From Elusimicrobiota bacterium (GTDB taxonomy: Bacteria > Elusimicrobiota > Elusimicrobia > Elusimicrobiales > UBA9959), in NCBI GenBank assembly GCA_016234365.1, contig JACRER010000010.1, forward strand, positions 1 through 39,070: a stretch of 39,070 nt of DNA, in the 5' to 3' direction. The notes below the pieces were generated by a model, which was given only the letters and a program-made list of their open reading frames with translations, made no database searches and was not told where the DNA came from. Shown one piece after another: positions 22,802-31,089 of this stretch. Positions within the stretch are counted from its first letter, which is position 1; each line of letters starts with the position of its first letter. Made by a program: the position numbers and the translations under genes.

Positions 22802-25120
22802 ATGAACAATGGTACGGACCCACGTGGAGTAAAACTGCCGCCCTTGGCTGCGGCTTTTCTGCTGCTGGGCCAGCAGCTTCTGCCGCTGGTCCTCCCGTTC
22901 CTGCTGGGCCTGTTCCAGCCTTATACGCTCTTTGCCGCGGAAACCGAGGTAATGGACCGCCTGGTGGTCAACGGCACCGGCATCTTCAAAAGCACCTCCA
23001 CTTTTGAAAAGCAACTGGCCGTGGGGACCACGGTAATAACCTCTACTTTGACGGTACGCGGCGGAGTCTCGGTCAGTACCAGCGCCACCGCGAACGTGCT
23101 TTTTTTCGTTCACGCATCCAGCGGCGCGGTAGGCATAGCCACAATAGATCCCACCGAGCGGCTGGAGGTGAACGGCAACGTCAAAGCTTTGCGATTTTTT
23201 GGTGACGGTTCGGCGCTGACCAACACTCCCGGCGTGCCTATAGGCGCCATAGCGCTTTTTGACGGCGCCTGCCCCACCGACTGGACGGAACTGGCTGCCG
23301 CGCAGGGGCGCTACCTGGTAGGCAACCCTTCCGGCGGCGCCCTTTCCGGCACGCTCGGCACCGCCATGACCAACCTGGCCGACGCCTCATATACCCCGGC
23401 GGGCGCGGTGGCCGCGCCGGTCTTTACCGGCACGGGCGGCACCACCGGCAGTGAGTCCGCTCATACCCATGGCATGCAGTCACATACCCATACTACCGAC
23501 ATAGCGTCTTTTTCCAGCGGGGCCGAAGCCTCTCACACGCATGCGGTAGGCACGGGCCCCAGCGCCACCTGGTGTACCTCGCGGACCGCCGCGGCCTGCT
23601 CCGGGCAGGCCGATTATGGAAATGCCGGGAATACCTTCCAGGCTTCCGGCACCAGCGCGCATACCCACGGGAACACGTCCGCCGGCAGTTCGCATTCCCA
23701 CACCGTTGATCCGCCTGCCACGGCCAGCGGCGGTCCCAGCACCGCGAACACCGCTGCTGGTTCCGCGCATAGCCATTCCTTTACGCCTGCCGGGACCAAC
23801 ACTGCCCCGGCGTTCACGGGTACGGCGAATAACGCCATGCGCAGCAGCATCGCTCCCTACATTCAACTGAGACTTTGCAAAAAGACCTCCGGGCAGAGCG
23901 GCGTGCCCGGCAACGGCTGGGAGGACACCGGGCCTTACGTGGTGGCCAACGATATCTCGGATAATGTCGGCATTGGAACTGTAAGCCCGTTGAGCAAACT
24001 TACCATCGGCGGCGGCGCGCTGCAGATGAACGCCACCACCAGCCCCGGGAATTCGCCGGCCGCCACCGGCCGTATTTATTTCGACAGCGCGACCAATAAA
24101 TTCAAGGTGTCGGAGAACGGCATTAACTACGTGGACCTGGTGCAGGCCGGCATGATAACCGGCAGCGGTACTCCGGGCACCATCCCGAAGTTCGCCACCT
24201 CCAGTTCCCTGTCCGATTCCGTCCTTCTCGAGGCCTCCTCCGACATAGGCATAGGCAGGGCCCCTGGTTCCGTTGGCGCGGCCAAACTGGAACTTTACGG
24301 CACGGATTCGAACCTGGCTGGCCCCCACTTCCAAGCGGTTACCAGTCTGGATAATTATCCGGTGTTCCAGCAGCTCAACTGGACGCACGATAACATAGGG
24401 ATGTACTTCGACTCCTACTACGACGGCAGCCAGCGCAGTTCCGACGCCGGTTCCAATTTTCAGATATATAAGAACGGGGACTACTTCGGGATACGGTATG
24501 CCTCCGGCTATGCCCAGGGTTCGGCTATTATCTGGAGCAGCGGTCTGGCCATGGATTCTTCCGGTCGTGTAGGCATAGGGACAACCCCTGATACAACGGT
24601 GAAACTCCACGTGGCCGGCAAACTGCGCGTGGACCAGAGCACTGTTTCGGTCAACGGGACGGATATGTTCTTCATCCCGTCAGGGATCATAATGCTTTTC
24701 GACGGTTCCGCCTGCCCCTCCGGATGGACCGAGATAACCTCTGTGCGCAACCGCATCGCGCGCGGCTGGGACGGGGCCACTCCCGCCGGGGACGCCAATA
24801 TCGGCGGCTCCGACACGCATTCCCATACTACCGATGTGGCCTCGTTCACTACGGGCAGCGAGGCGGCGCACACTCACGCGGTCGGCACGGGCCCCAGCGC
24901 CACCTGGTGTACCTCGCGGACCGCCGCGGCCTGCTCCGGGCAGGCCGATTATGGAAATGCCGGAAATACCTTCCAGGCTTCCGGCACCAGCGCCCATACC
25001 CACGGCAACACGTCCGCCGGCAGTTCGCATTCCCATAGCGCGGACCCGCCAATTGCCACGAGTTCCACGAACAGCAACCTGCCCGCTTACAGGGCATTCC
25101 TCTTCTGCAAGAAGAACTGA
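22802..25120 (+). CDS. Exported collar-domain fibre protein, copy 1
   Basis: In this 772-residue protein, a long hydrophobic N-terminus probably acts as a signal peptide ending near LFAA (about 45). A 'FEKQLAVG ... SLTVRGGV'-type region and an ERLEVNGNVKA stretch follow. Two phage-collar-like modules start near residues 144 (PIGAIALFDGACPTDW) and 627 (IIMLFDGSACPSGW). Each is followed by a His-rich HTH/HSH region with a conserved WCTSRTAAACSG core. HxH motifs bind metal inside trimeric phage tail fibres such as T4 gp12; the same is plausible here. It starts 5 nt after the giant fibre gene and is paralogous over its whole length to the next gene. Confidence 0.82.
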   Translation: MNNGTDPRGVKLPPLAAAFLLLGQQLLPLVLPFLLGLFQPYTLFAAETEVMDRLVVNGTGIFKSTSTFEKQLAVGTTVITSTLTVRGGVSVSTSATANVLFFVHASSGAVGIATIDPTERLEVNGNVKALRFFGDGSALTNTPGVPIGAIALFDGACPTDWTELAAAQGRYLVGNPSGGALSGTLGTAMTNLADASYTPAGAVAAPVFTGTGGTTGSESAHTHGMQSHTHTTDIASFSSGAEASHTHAVGTGPSATWCTSRTAAACSGQADYGNAGNTFQASGTSAHTHGNTSAGSSHSHTVDPPATASGGPSTANTAAGSAHSHSFTPAGTNTAPAFTGTANNAMRSSIAPYIQLRLCKKTSGQSGVPGNGWEDTGPYVVANDISDNVGIGTVSPLSKLTIGGGALQMNATTSPGNSPAATGRIYFDSATNKFKVSENGINYVDLVQAGMITGSGTPGTIPKFATSSSLSDSVLLEASSDIGIGRAPGSVGAAKLELYGTDSNLAGPHFQAVTSLDNYPVFQQLNWTHDNIGMYFDSYYDGSQRSSDAGSNFQIYKNGDYFGIRYASGYAQGSAIIWSSGLAMDSSGRVGIGTTPDTTVKLHVAGKLRVDQSTVSVNGTDMFFIPSGIIMLFDGSACPSGWTEITSVRNRIARGWDGATPAGDANIGGSDTHSHTTDVASFTTGSEAAHTHAVGTGPSATWCTSRTAAACSGQADYGNAGNTFQASGTSAHTHGNTSAGSSHSHSADPPIATSSTNSNLPAYRAFLFCKKN
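23582..23670 (+). repeat. 89-bp repeat, copy 1 of 4
   Basis: This encodes the RTAAACSGQADYGNAGNTF core and the following residues up to HTHG. It differs from copies 2-4 at two synonymous positions. Within this gene the similarity to copy 2 extends over about 150 bp. Confidence 0.95.
24917..25005 (+). repeat. 89-bp repeat, copy 2 of 4
   Basis: This is identical over all 89 bp to copies 3 and 4, although the flanking sequence follows copy 1. Confidence 0.95.
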
Positions 25121-25121
25121 T

Positions 25122-27398
25122 ATGCGGCTTACCGGGTTCTCAAAATTACTGAGGTTGGCTGCGGCCCAGCTTTTGCTGTGGCCGTACGCTGCCGCCGTTC
25201 TCCCTGAGGCCCTGGGCGCCGCCGAATTCGAGGCGCCCGACAGGCTTTGGGTCGACGGGAGCGCCGTTTTCAGGAGTTCGTCCACGTTCGAAAAGCAACT
25301 GGCGGTCGGTGATGCCGTTGTAACCTCGTCCCTGACCGTGAGAGGGGGGGTGTACGTAAGCACCTCCGCTTCGGCCGGGGCTTTGTTCTACGTCCATGAC
25401 TCCACGGCCCTGGTGGGGGTCGGAACGTCGGTTCCTTCGGAGACACTGGACGTCAACGGCAACCTGAAGGCGGTAAGGTTTATCGGGGAGGGTAAATATA
25501 TCACAGGCGTAGAAGGCGTGCCGATAGGGGCCATCGCCTTTTTTGATGGAGCCTGCCCCGCCAACTGGAGTGAGTACACCCCGGGCCAGGGGCGGTTCCT
25601 GGTCGCAAACCCGTCGGGAGGAACCATTGCCGGCACCTTGGGGACAGCGTTTGCCAACCTGACGGATGCCTCCTTCACGCCCGCCGGGTCGGTTGGTTCC
25701 CCTGTTTTTACGGGGTCCGGAGGCACCAGCGGCAGCGAGGCGGCACATACGCATAACATGGCGCATACCCACGATACCGATATCGCGTCCTTCACCAGCG
25801 GCAGCGAGGCCTCCCACACCCATTCCGTTTCCGGGACCCCGAGTGCCACGTGGTGCACTTCCCGGACCGCCGCGGCCTGCTCCGGGCAGGCCGATTATGG
25901 AAATGCCGGAAATACCTTCCAGGCTTCCGGCACCAGCGCCCATACCCACGGCACCAGCGGGACTGGCTCGTCCCATTCCCACTCGGTGGATCCGTCCAGC
26001 ACGGCCAGCGGTAATCCCGACGTTTCGGATACCGGCGCGGGCTCTTCGCATAGCCATTCTTTTACCCCGGCCGGGACCAATAGCTCGCCCGCCTTTGCCG
26101 GTACGGCAGAGAGCGCCATCCGCTCGCTCACCGCGCCATACATCCAGTTCCGCCTTTGTCAGAAGACGGTGGGGATGGGCACCGCCGGGGCCGGATGGGA
26201 TGATTCAGGGACTTATGTTTTCCTGTTTAGCCAGGGGGATCTTGTCGGAATAGGGACCAAGAGTCCGGAGGCCATGCTTACCATAGCGGGTGGGGCCCTG
26301 CAGATGAACGGGACCGCCTCCCCCGGGGGGTCCGCGGCCGCCACCGGGCGCATCTATTTCGACAGTTCTGTGAATAAATTCTATGTTTCCGAAAACGGCG
26401 GGGCGTATGCCTATCTGGTGGGCGCCAGCGGCCTGCAAGGCAGCGGCACATCAGGCCGCATCCCCAAGTTCAATACCTCCACATCCCTTACGGATTCGGC
26501 CCTTTACGAGACCTCGTCCAAGATAGGGGTGGGGCGCTCTCCTGGCGCGGTGGGCGCCGCCACGCTTGAACTCTACGGCGCTGACGCCAGCGTGGCCGGC
26601 CCCCACCTGCAGACGGCGACCTCGTTGGACAATTACCCTGTCTCCCAGTATCTGAACTGGGGGCACGACAACATCAGCCTGACCATGGACGGATATTTCG
26701 ACGGCAATTGGCGCAGCTCCGACGCGGGCAGCAACTATCAGTTGCGCAAGATCTCGGATGCGTTCTCTTTTTATTACGCCGCCGGAGTGGGGCAGGGTTC
26801 GGTCATAACCTGGAATACGGGGGTTAAGCTGGATCCTTCCGGGAGGGTCGCTTTCGGCTCCTCCCTGGATACCACGGTGAAGACGCATGTGAACGGGAAA
26901 CTGCGCGTGGACCAGAGCGCTATTTCCGTGAACGGTGCCGACATGTATCTCATTCCTTCCGGCGCCATGGCCTTTTTTGACGGCTCCGCGTGCCCTGAAG
27001 GCTGGAGTGAAACCACCTCGGTGCGCACGCGGGCGGCTCGCGGCTGGGATGGGTCCACAGCGGCGGGGGACGCCAATACCGGGGGGGCGGACACTCATTC
27101 CCACACCACTGATATCGCCTCTTTTACCAGCGGCAGCGAGGCCTCCCACACTCATTCCGTTTCCGGGACCCCGAGCGCCACGTGGTGCACCTCGCGGACC
27201 GCCGCGGCCTGCTCCGGGCAGGCCGATTATGGAAATGCCGGAAATACCTTCCAGGCTTCCGGCACCAGCGCCCATACCCACGGCACCAGCGGGACTGGCT
27301 CGTCCCATTCCCACTCGGTGGACCCGCCCAGCACGGCAAGTTCCACGGACGGCAACCTGCCGGCCTACAGGTCATTCCTTACCTGTAAGAAAAACTGA
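25122..27398 (+). CDS. Exported collar-domain fibre protein, copy 2
   Basis: This 758-residue paralogue of the preceding gene has the same order of parts: hydrophobic N-terminus, FEKQLAVG region, first collar module near residue 132 (PIGAIAFFDGACPANW), His-rich region, a long linker with NYP and SSDAGSN motifs, and a second collar module near 613 followed by a second His-rich region. It ends LTCKKN, as the first copy ends LFCKKN. I chose ATG 25122 because it comes one base after the upstream stop and begins a hydrophobic signal-like segment; the longer open frame overlaps the previous gene. Tandem duplication of the whole gene, followed by local homogenisation, explains the pattern. Confidence 0.82.
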   Translation: MRLTGFSKLLRLAAAQLLLWPYAAAVLPEALGAAEFEAPDRLWVDGSAVFRSSSTFEKQLAVGDAVVTSSLTVRGGVYVSTSASAGALFYVHDSTALVGVGTSVPSETLDVNGNLKAVRFIGEGKYITGVEGVPIGAIAFFDGACPANWSEYTPGQGRFLVANPSGGTIAGTLGTAFANLTDASFTPAGSVGSPVFTGSGGTSGSEAAHTHNMAHTHDTDIASFTSGSEASHTHSVSGTPSATWCTSRTAAACSGQADYGNAGNTFQASGTSAHTHGTSGTGSSHSHSVDPSSTASGNPDVSDTGAGSSHSHSFTPAGTNSSPAFAGTAESAIRSLTAPYIQFRLCQKTVGMGTAGAGWDDSGTYVFLFSQGDLVGIGTKSPEAMLTIAGGALQMNGTASPGGSAAATGRIYFDSSVNKFYVSENGGAYAYLVGASGLQGSGTSGRIPKFNTSTSLTDSALYETSSKIGVGRSPGAVGAATLELYGADASVAGPHLQTATSLDNYPVSQYLNWGHDNISLTMDGYFDGNWRSSDAGSNYQLRKISDAFSFYYAAGVGQGSVITWNTGVKLDPSGRVAFGSSLDTTVKTHVNGKLRVDQSAISVNGADMYLIPSGAMAFFDGSACPEGWSETTSVRTRAARGWDGSTAAGDANTGGADTHSHTTDIASFTSGSEASHTHSVSGTPSATWCTSRTAAACSGQADYGNAGNTFQASGTSAHTHGTSGTGSSHSHSVDPPSTASSTDGNLPAYRSFLTCKKN
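25863..25951 (+). repeat. 89-bp repeat, copy 3 of 4
   Basis: This lies in the first collar region of the second gene and is identical to copies 2 and 4. Immediately upstream it differs from copy 4 at a few third-codon positions. Confidence 0.95.
27195..27283 (+). repeat. 89-bp repeat, copy 4 of 4
   Basis: This lies in the second collar region of the second gene and is identical to copies 2 and 3. The following sequence (GTSGTGSSHSHS) matches copy 3, not copies 1 and 2. Confidence 0.95.
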
Positions 27399-27422
27399 CT
27401 GCGCATGTTTTTTTATCTTTGA

Positions 27423-29711
27423 TCAGGGCAGCGCGAGCCCGCTGCCGTGTTCCAGGTTTTTCCTTACGAACGCTATGGCGTTTTTGGCGGGGGCATAGGT
27501 CGGATGGTTTTCCAGAAGATTGTAGAGGGTATTGTAGGCTTTTATGTCCTGTCCGTTTTCCCACAAGGTCCCGGCCAGGTGGAAATTTAATTCCGGGTCC
27601 CCAGGGTATATGCCAAGGGCTTTTTCAAAAGTCCCGAAAGAAGCTCCCCAATCATGCAGTCCGCGCTGCACCAGCGCCAGTTCCAGCAGCGTTTCATGGT
27701 TCGCGCTTATGGCAACGGCCCTGAGGGCGTACGGCAGGGCCCGCCTGTGACGGCCCGCCGTCCGCAGCGCCCCGCTCTGCGCCAGCCAGGCCTTGTACGA
27801 CCACGGCGAGCTTTCTCTGGCCATTTCCGCGTAGCGGAGGGCCTTCCTGTGCTCTCTAAGTTCCGTCCACGCCAGGGCCAGGTTTATCTGCGCCTCCGGA
27901 TCCGCCGCTGCCTTCTCCAGAAAAGTAACGGCCTCCGCCGGCCGGCCGTTCGCCAGGTGGACGTAGCCCAGGGCTTTGTTGGCAGGCAGGTAGGCGGGCT
28001 CCCTGGCAAGTACTTTCGATAATTCCGCCGCCGCAAGTTCCGGGAGGCCCGCCTCCTGGGCGGCCCTGGCGTAGGAGGTCGCGGCATCAAGGTCCATCAC
28101 CCCGGCCCTGGGGAGCCATGCGGCGAACTTGAAGTTCTTCATCGCTTCGCCGTACCTGCCCTGCATGAAATTGGCCGTTCCCAAACTCTTAGTAATGCCG
28201 CGCAAGTTATGCGCGGCTACCGGAGAGCGGAAAGCGGTAAAGAGCCGCCGCTTCGCCGTTGCGGGATCTCCCTCCGCCAGGTCCAGCGCCGCCATGTTTA
28301 TAAGAGCCGGCAGGTTGCGCGCGTCCACCTGGAGCGCCCGTTCCAGCAGCGTCCTTGCCTCCGCGCGCCTGCCCTTCCCCATTTCTATCACCGCGGAATT
28401 GGCCAGCGCCCGGAGGCAGCGCGGCTGCTGGCGCAGGGTCTTTGCCCATAAAGTTTCGGCGTCCTTCCAATCCGGTATGCGCGCGGCCGAGCGGGCGGCA
28501 AAGAGTGCCACCAAGACCGCGGATCCGGTCTTCACCGCGCGGCCTTGGCCGCCCTGAAACTCGCGGGCAAGTGAGGCCAGCAGCATGGCGAACCCGAAAA
28601 CAGGCAGATACAGCCAGTGTTCCGCGAAGACTTCGGAGTTGTGCAGGGAGGGGAACAAAGGCATGACGGGCAGGTAGGTGAGAACTATCCATGCCGCCGC
28701 GAACCCTGCCAGCGGAACCCGCCGCGCAGAGAACGCCGCGAGCGCCGCAAAGGCAAGCAGCCCGGCCGCGGGCAGCAGAAACGGCGCCGAGGCTGCGTTC
28801 CTGACAGGTTCTATGGCCAGATAAGAATAATCGGCGCAGAGGCTGATCGGCGCGGCCATAAGCGAAAGCGCTTTCCAGAAGATGGCCGGCAGCGTGAGAA
28901 GTTGAGTTACGGCGCTGCCGGAGTACCAGTAGGCTTCCGGCGGCGCATTCACCCTGGCGATGGTGGACTTAAAAAGCACCATTATTACAGATCCGGAGTA
29001 GGCGGCGGCGAAAAGCGTGGAGATCAGGAGAAAGACGGCGCCGCGCCCTTTCCAGGGCGCCCCGGGACGCTTGAACGTGGCGTAAGCGAGCAGGACCAGG
29101 GGCAGCGTTACCGCCGACTGCTTCGCCAGCAGGGAGAGCCCCCAGGCCGGCAGGCAGAGCAACAGGCTGCGGCGGTCGCCATTATCCAGGTACTTCATGC
29201 CGGACAGGAAAGAAAGCAGGAAAAAAAGCCCATAGAGCAGGTCGCGGCGGCCCGCCAGGTAAACCACGGATTCTGTCTGCGCCGGGTGAAGCGCAAAGAC
29301 CAGCGCCCCGCCAAAAGCCCAGCCCACCGTTCCAAGGAGCCGGTGTAGGACCAAAAAGGCCGCCAACACAACCAGGAAGTGCAGGCAGAGGTTGATGAGG
29401 TGCCCGCCCCAGGGGTCATTGCCGAATAAGAGACGGTCCGCCTGTGTCGAAAGATCACGCAGGTGTCTGGCGGTAAGCAATATTTCCGCGCCTGCCAGGA
29501 GATTATAGGAGAATCTTTCCTTGATTAATTGCACCGGGTTTTCGGCCGCCAGTGGCCGGGCAATGGGGTTGGCATCCTCGTCGTCGAACATGACTCGCCC
29601 GTTGGAAAGGGAACCATAGTACACCGAGAAGACCGCTATGAAAAGAGCCGCCGCGCAATGCCAGAACCTGAGTTTCGGAAAGAATGGCGTCGAGGTGATT
29701 GTTTTCGGCAT
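27423..29711 (-). CDS. TMTC-like GT-C glycosyltransferase with C-terminal TPRs
   Basis: In this 762-residue membrane protein, the N-terminal half has about ten transmembrane helices. An acidic FDDED motif (Asp42, Asp43) lies in the first extracytoplasmic loop and an HPAQTESVVYLAGRRDLL block near 140-158. Both are typical of TMTC-type protein O-mannosyltransferases and related GT-C enzymes, which use lipid-linked sugars. The C-terminal half (about 400-760) is a series of TPR-like helical repeats. It could glycosylate exported proteins or build a surface glycan. It is convergent with the fibre locus (24-nt gap) and lies downstream of the flippase and GT4 genes, with a TATAAT box 14 nt before its ATG. 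Confidence 0.72.
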   Translation of the reverse strand: MPKTITSTPFFPKLRFWHCAAALFIAVFSVYYGSLSNGRVMFDDEDANPIARPLAAENPVQLIKERFSYNLLAGAEILLTARHLRDLSTQADRLLFGNDPWGGHLINLCLHFLVVLAAFLVLHRLLGTVGWAFGGALVFALHPAQTESVVYLAGRRDLLYGLFFLLSFLSGMKYLDNGDRRSLLLCLPAWGLSLLAKQSAVTLPLVLLAYATFKRPGAPWKGRGAVFLLISTLFAAAYSGSVIMVLFKSTIARVNAPPEAYWYSGSAVTQLLTLPAIFWKALSLMAAPISLCADYSYLAIEPVRNAASAPFLLPAAGLLAFAALAAFSARRVPLAGFAAAWIVLTYLPVMPLFPSLHNSEVFAEHWLYLPVFGFAMLLASLAREFQGGQGRAVKTGSAVLVALFAARSAARIPDWKDAETLWAKTLRQQPRCLRALANSAVIEMGKGRRAEARTLLERALQVDARNLPALINMAALDLAEGDPATAKRRLFTAFRSPVAAHNLRGITKSLGTANFMQGRYGEAMKNFKFAAWLPRAGVMDLDAATSYARAAQEAGLPELAAAELSKVLAREPAYLPANKALGYVHLANGRPAEAVTFLEKAAADPEAQINLALAWTELREHRKALRYAEMARESSPWSYKAWLAQSGALRTAGRHRRALPYALRAVAISANHETLLELALVQRGLHDWGASFGTFEKALGIYPGDPELNFHLAGTLWENGQDIKAYNTLYNLLENHPTYAPAKNAIAFVRKNLEHGSGLALP

Positions 29712-29725
29712 GGTGCGGTGCCTGT

Positions 29726-29731
29726 ATTATA
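29726..29731 (-). promoter_or_regulatory. -10 box (TATAAT) of the TMTC-like gene
   Basis: A perfect TATAAT on the minus strand ends 14 nt before the ATG at 29711, just after the flippase stop. It gives another very short predicted leader. Confidence 0.45.
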
Positions 29732-29742
29732 TAACTTTGCCG

Positions 29743-31089
29743 TCAGCGGATCGGCAGCGGGGGGGTAATATCCGGTACGTCTTGCGGTGAGAATACCGAT
29801 CCGCCCGCCGGGCGGTGGCGGTATAGCGTCAGCGTCATGAGGCAGAACGCGGCGAAGGACTTGAGCGTCCACGCCAGCGCTGCTCCTGTGGTCCCATAAA
29901 GCGAAACCAGGGGAAAGCAGGCGGCCGCGAAGGCGCCTGTAAGCAGTCCTTGCAGCAGGGCTACGCGCTTGTGCCGGTCCAGGCTCTGAAGAGCGGCAAC
30001 CGGTACAAAAGCCAGGCTCTGGAAGACGCCGCCGAGAGCCAGGATGCGCAGCAGGGGGGCCGTGGCGGAAAGACTTTCCCCGGCCCAGGCTGATATGAGC
30101 TGCGGCGCAAAGACGCCGGCAGTTCCGTAAAGAGTCCCGGAGACGAAGAAGGTGTATGCGAACACCCGCCGTATCTGCGCGCGGAGGATATTTTTATCGG
30201 TAGAAACAGCCGCTTGGGCGAAGAGGGGGAACGCGGCAAGAGTCACCCCCGACGGTACCGCGGAAACGGCTTTTACTATCTTCTTAGGCAAAGAATAGGC
30301 CCCTACGGCGGCCAGCGGGGTCAGCGCCGCCAGCACAACGGTTTCAAGTTCGTCCCCGAGTATGAGGAAGAATCTGTATGTCACGGAAGCCGCGCCGAAC
30401 CCGGTCATTTCCCGGATCAGGGGAATAACCGGGCGCTGAAATGATAACAGCCCGGGCGCGGCCTTAAAAGCCGCGGCCAGGGCCGCTGAGAACACGGCCG
30501 CTTCGCAAAGCGAGAGGAGTAGCAGGACTTCAGCCAGGCCCTGGCCCGTCTTGGCGCAGGCAAGCGCCGACAAAAGGAAAGCGGATTCCGAAGAGCCCCT
30601 GATCAGCGCCGAGGCCGCGAAGTCATGACGTGCCTCGAAAAAAGCCCCCACGGCATTGGCCAGCATGTACAGCAGGATAAAGAACGGGAAGAATTTTATG
30701 GCCGCGGCGAATTCCGCCGCCAGGGAGGCTGGCACCACAGGCGCCGCAAGCGTCGGCAGCAGTGCCGCGCTGAGAATGGCCGCCGCCGCGGCTGCCGCGC
30801 CCTGCAGCAGCAGACCGGCCCTGGCGAAGTCGAGGGTTTTGTGCGGCGGACCCTCCATGGTCCCTGCCGCAGTGTTCTTTACAAGAGATCTTGTGAAGCC
30901 AAGCAGCGGCACGGCAAGCCAGCGTACCGCTACCCAGAAAAGCGAAAGGGCGCCGAAACGCTCTAAACCCAGTCCGGAGATGGTGGCCGGTACGGTGAAT
31001 ACCGCCAGGCAGAGCGGCAGCCCGATGCCCAGGGCCGCGTAAACTGAATTCCTGCCGAGCCGCTGCTGCGCCGCGGCTATGGCGGGCAT
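29743..31089 (-). CDS. Wzx/MATE-like oligosaccharide flippase
   Basis: This protein has about 448 residues and 12-14 hydrophobic segments along its length, with the alternating helix pattern of the polysaccharide flippase (MVF/MOP) superfamily. It would move lipid-linked oligosaccharides across the inner membrane. I chose the start at 31089 (MPAIAAAQQRLG) over the upstream in-frame ATG at 31164 because it overlaps the stop of the GT4 gene by one base (TGATG), giving translational coupling. Its position between GT4 and the TMTC-like transferase supports a glycan-export role. Confidence 0.85.
   Translation of the reverse strand: MPAIAAAQQRLGRNSVYAALGIGLPLCLAVFTVPATISGLGLERFGALSLFWVAVRWLAVPLLGFTRSLVKNTAAGTMEGPPHKTLDFARAGLLLQGAAAAAAAILSAALLPTLAAPVVPASLAAEFAAAIKFFPFFILLYMLANAVGAFFEARHDFAASALIRGSSESAFLLSALACAKTGQGLAEVLLLLSLCEAAVFSAALAAAFKAAPGLLSFQRPVIPLIREMTGFGAASVTYRFFLILGDELETVVLAALTPLAAVGAYSLPKKIVKAVSAVPSGVTLAAFPLFAQAAVSTDKNILRAQIRRVFAYTFFVSGTLYGTAGVFAPQLISAWAGESLSATAPLLRILALGGVFQSLAFVPVAALQSLDRHKRVALLQGLLTGAFAAACFPLVSLYGTTGAALAWTLKSFAAFCLMTLTLYRHRPAGGSVFSPQDVPDITPPLPIR

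Noticed and set aside
23582-27283. Variable repeats of a diversity-generating retroelement
   Set aside because: The four copies are conserved, not variable at adenines, and no reverse transcriptase gene is in the window.
11828-27398. A prophage, because of collar and tail-fibre-like domains
   Set aside because: There is no terminase, portal, capsid, tail tube, baseplate or lysis gene, and the proteins begin with signal peptides. The fibres look like host surface proteins.
27366-27414. An intrinsic terminator after the second collar gene
   Set aside because: A 7-bp stem (27366-27372/27381-27387) and a T run (27408-27414) exist but are about 20 nt apart, so this is not a convincing terminator.
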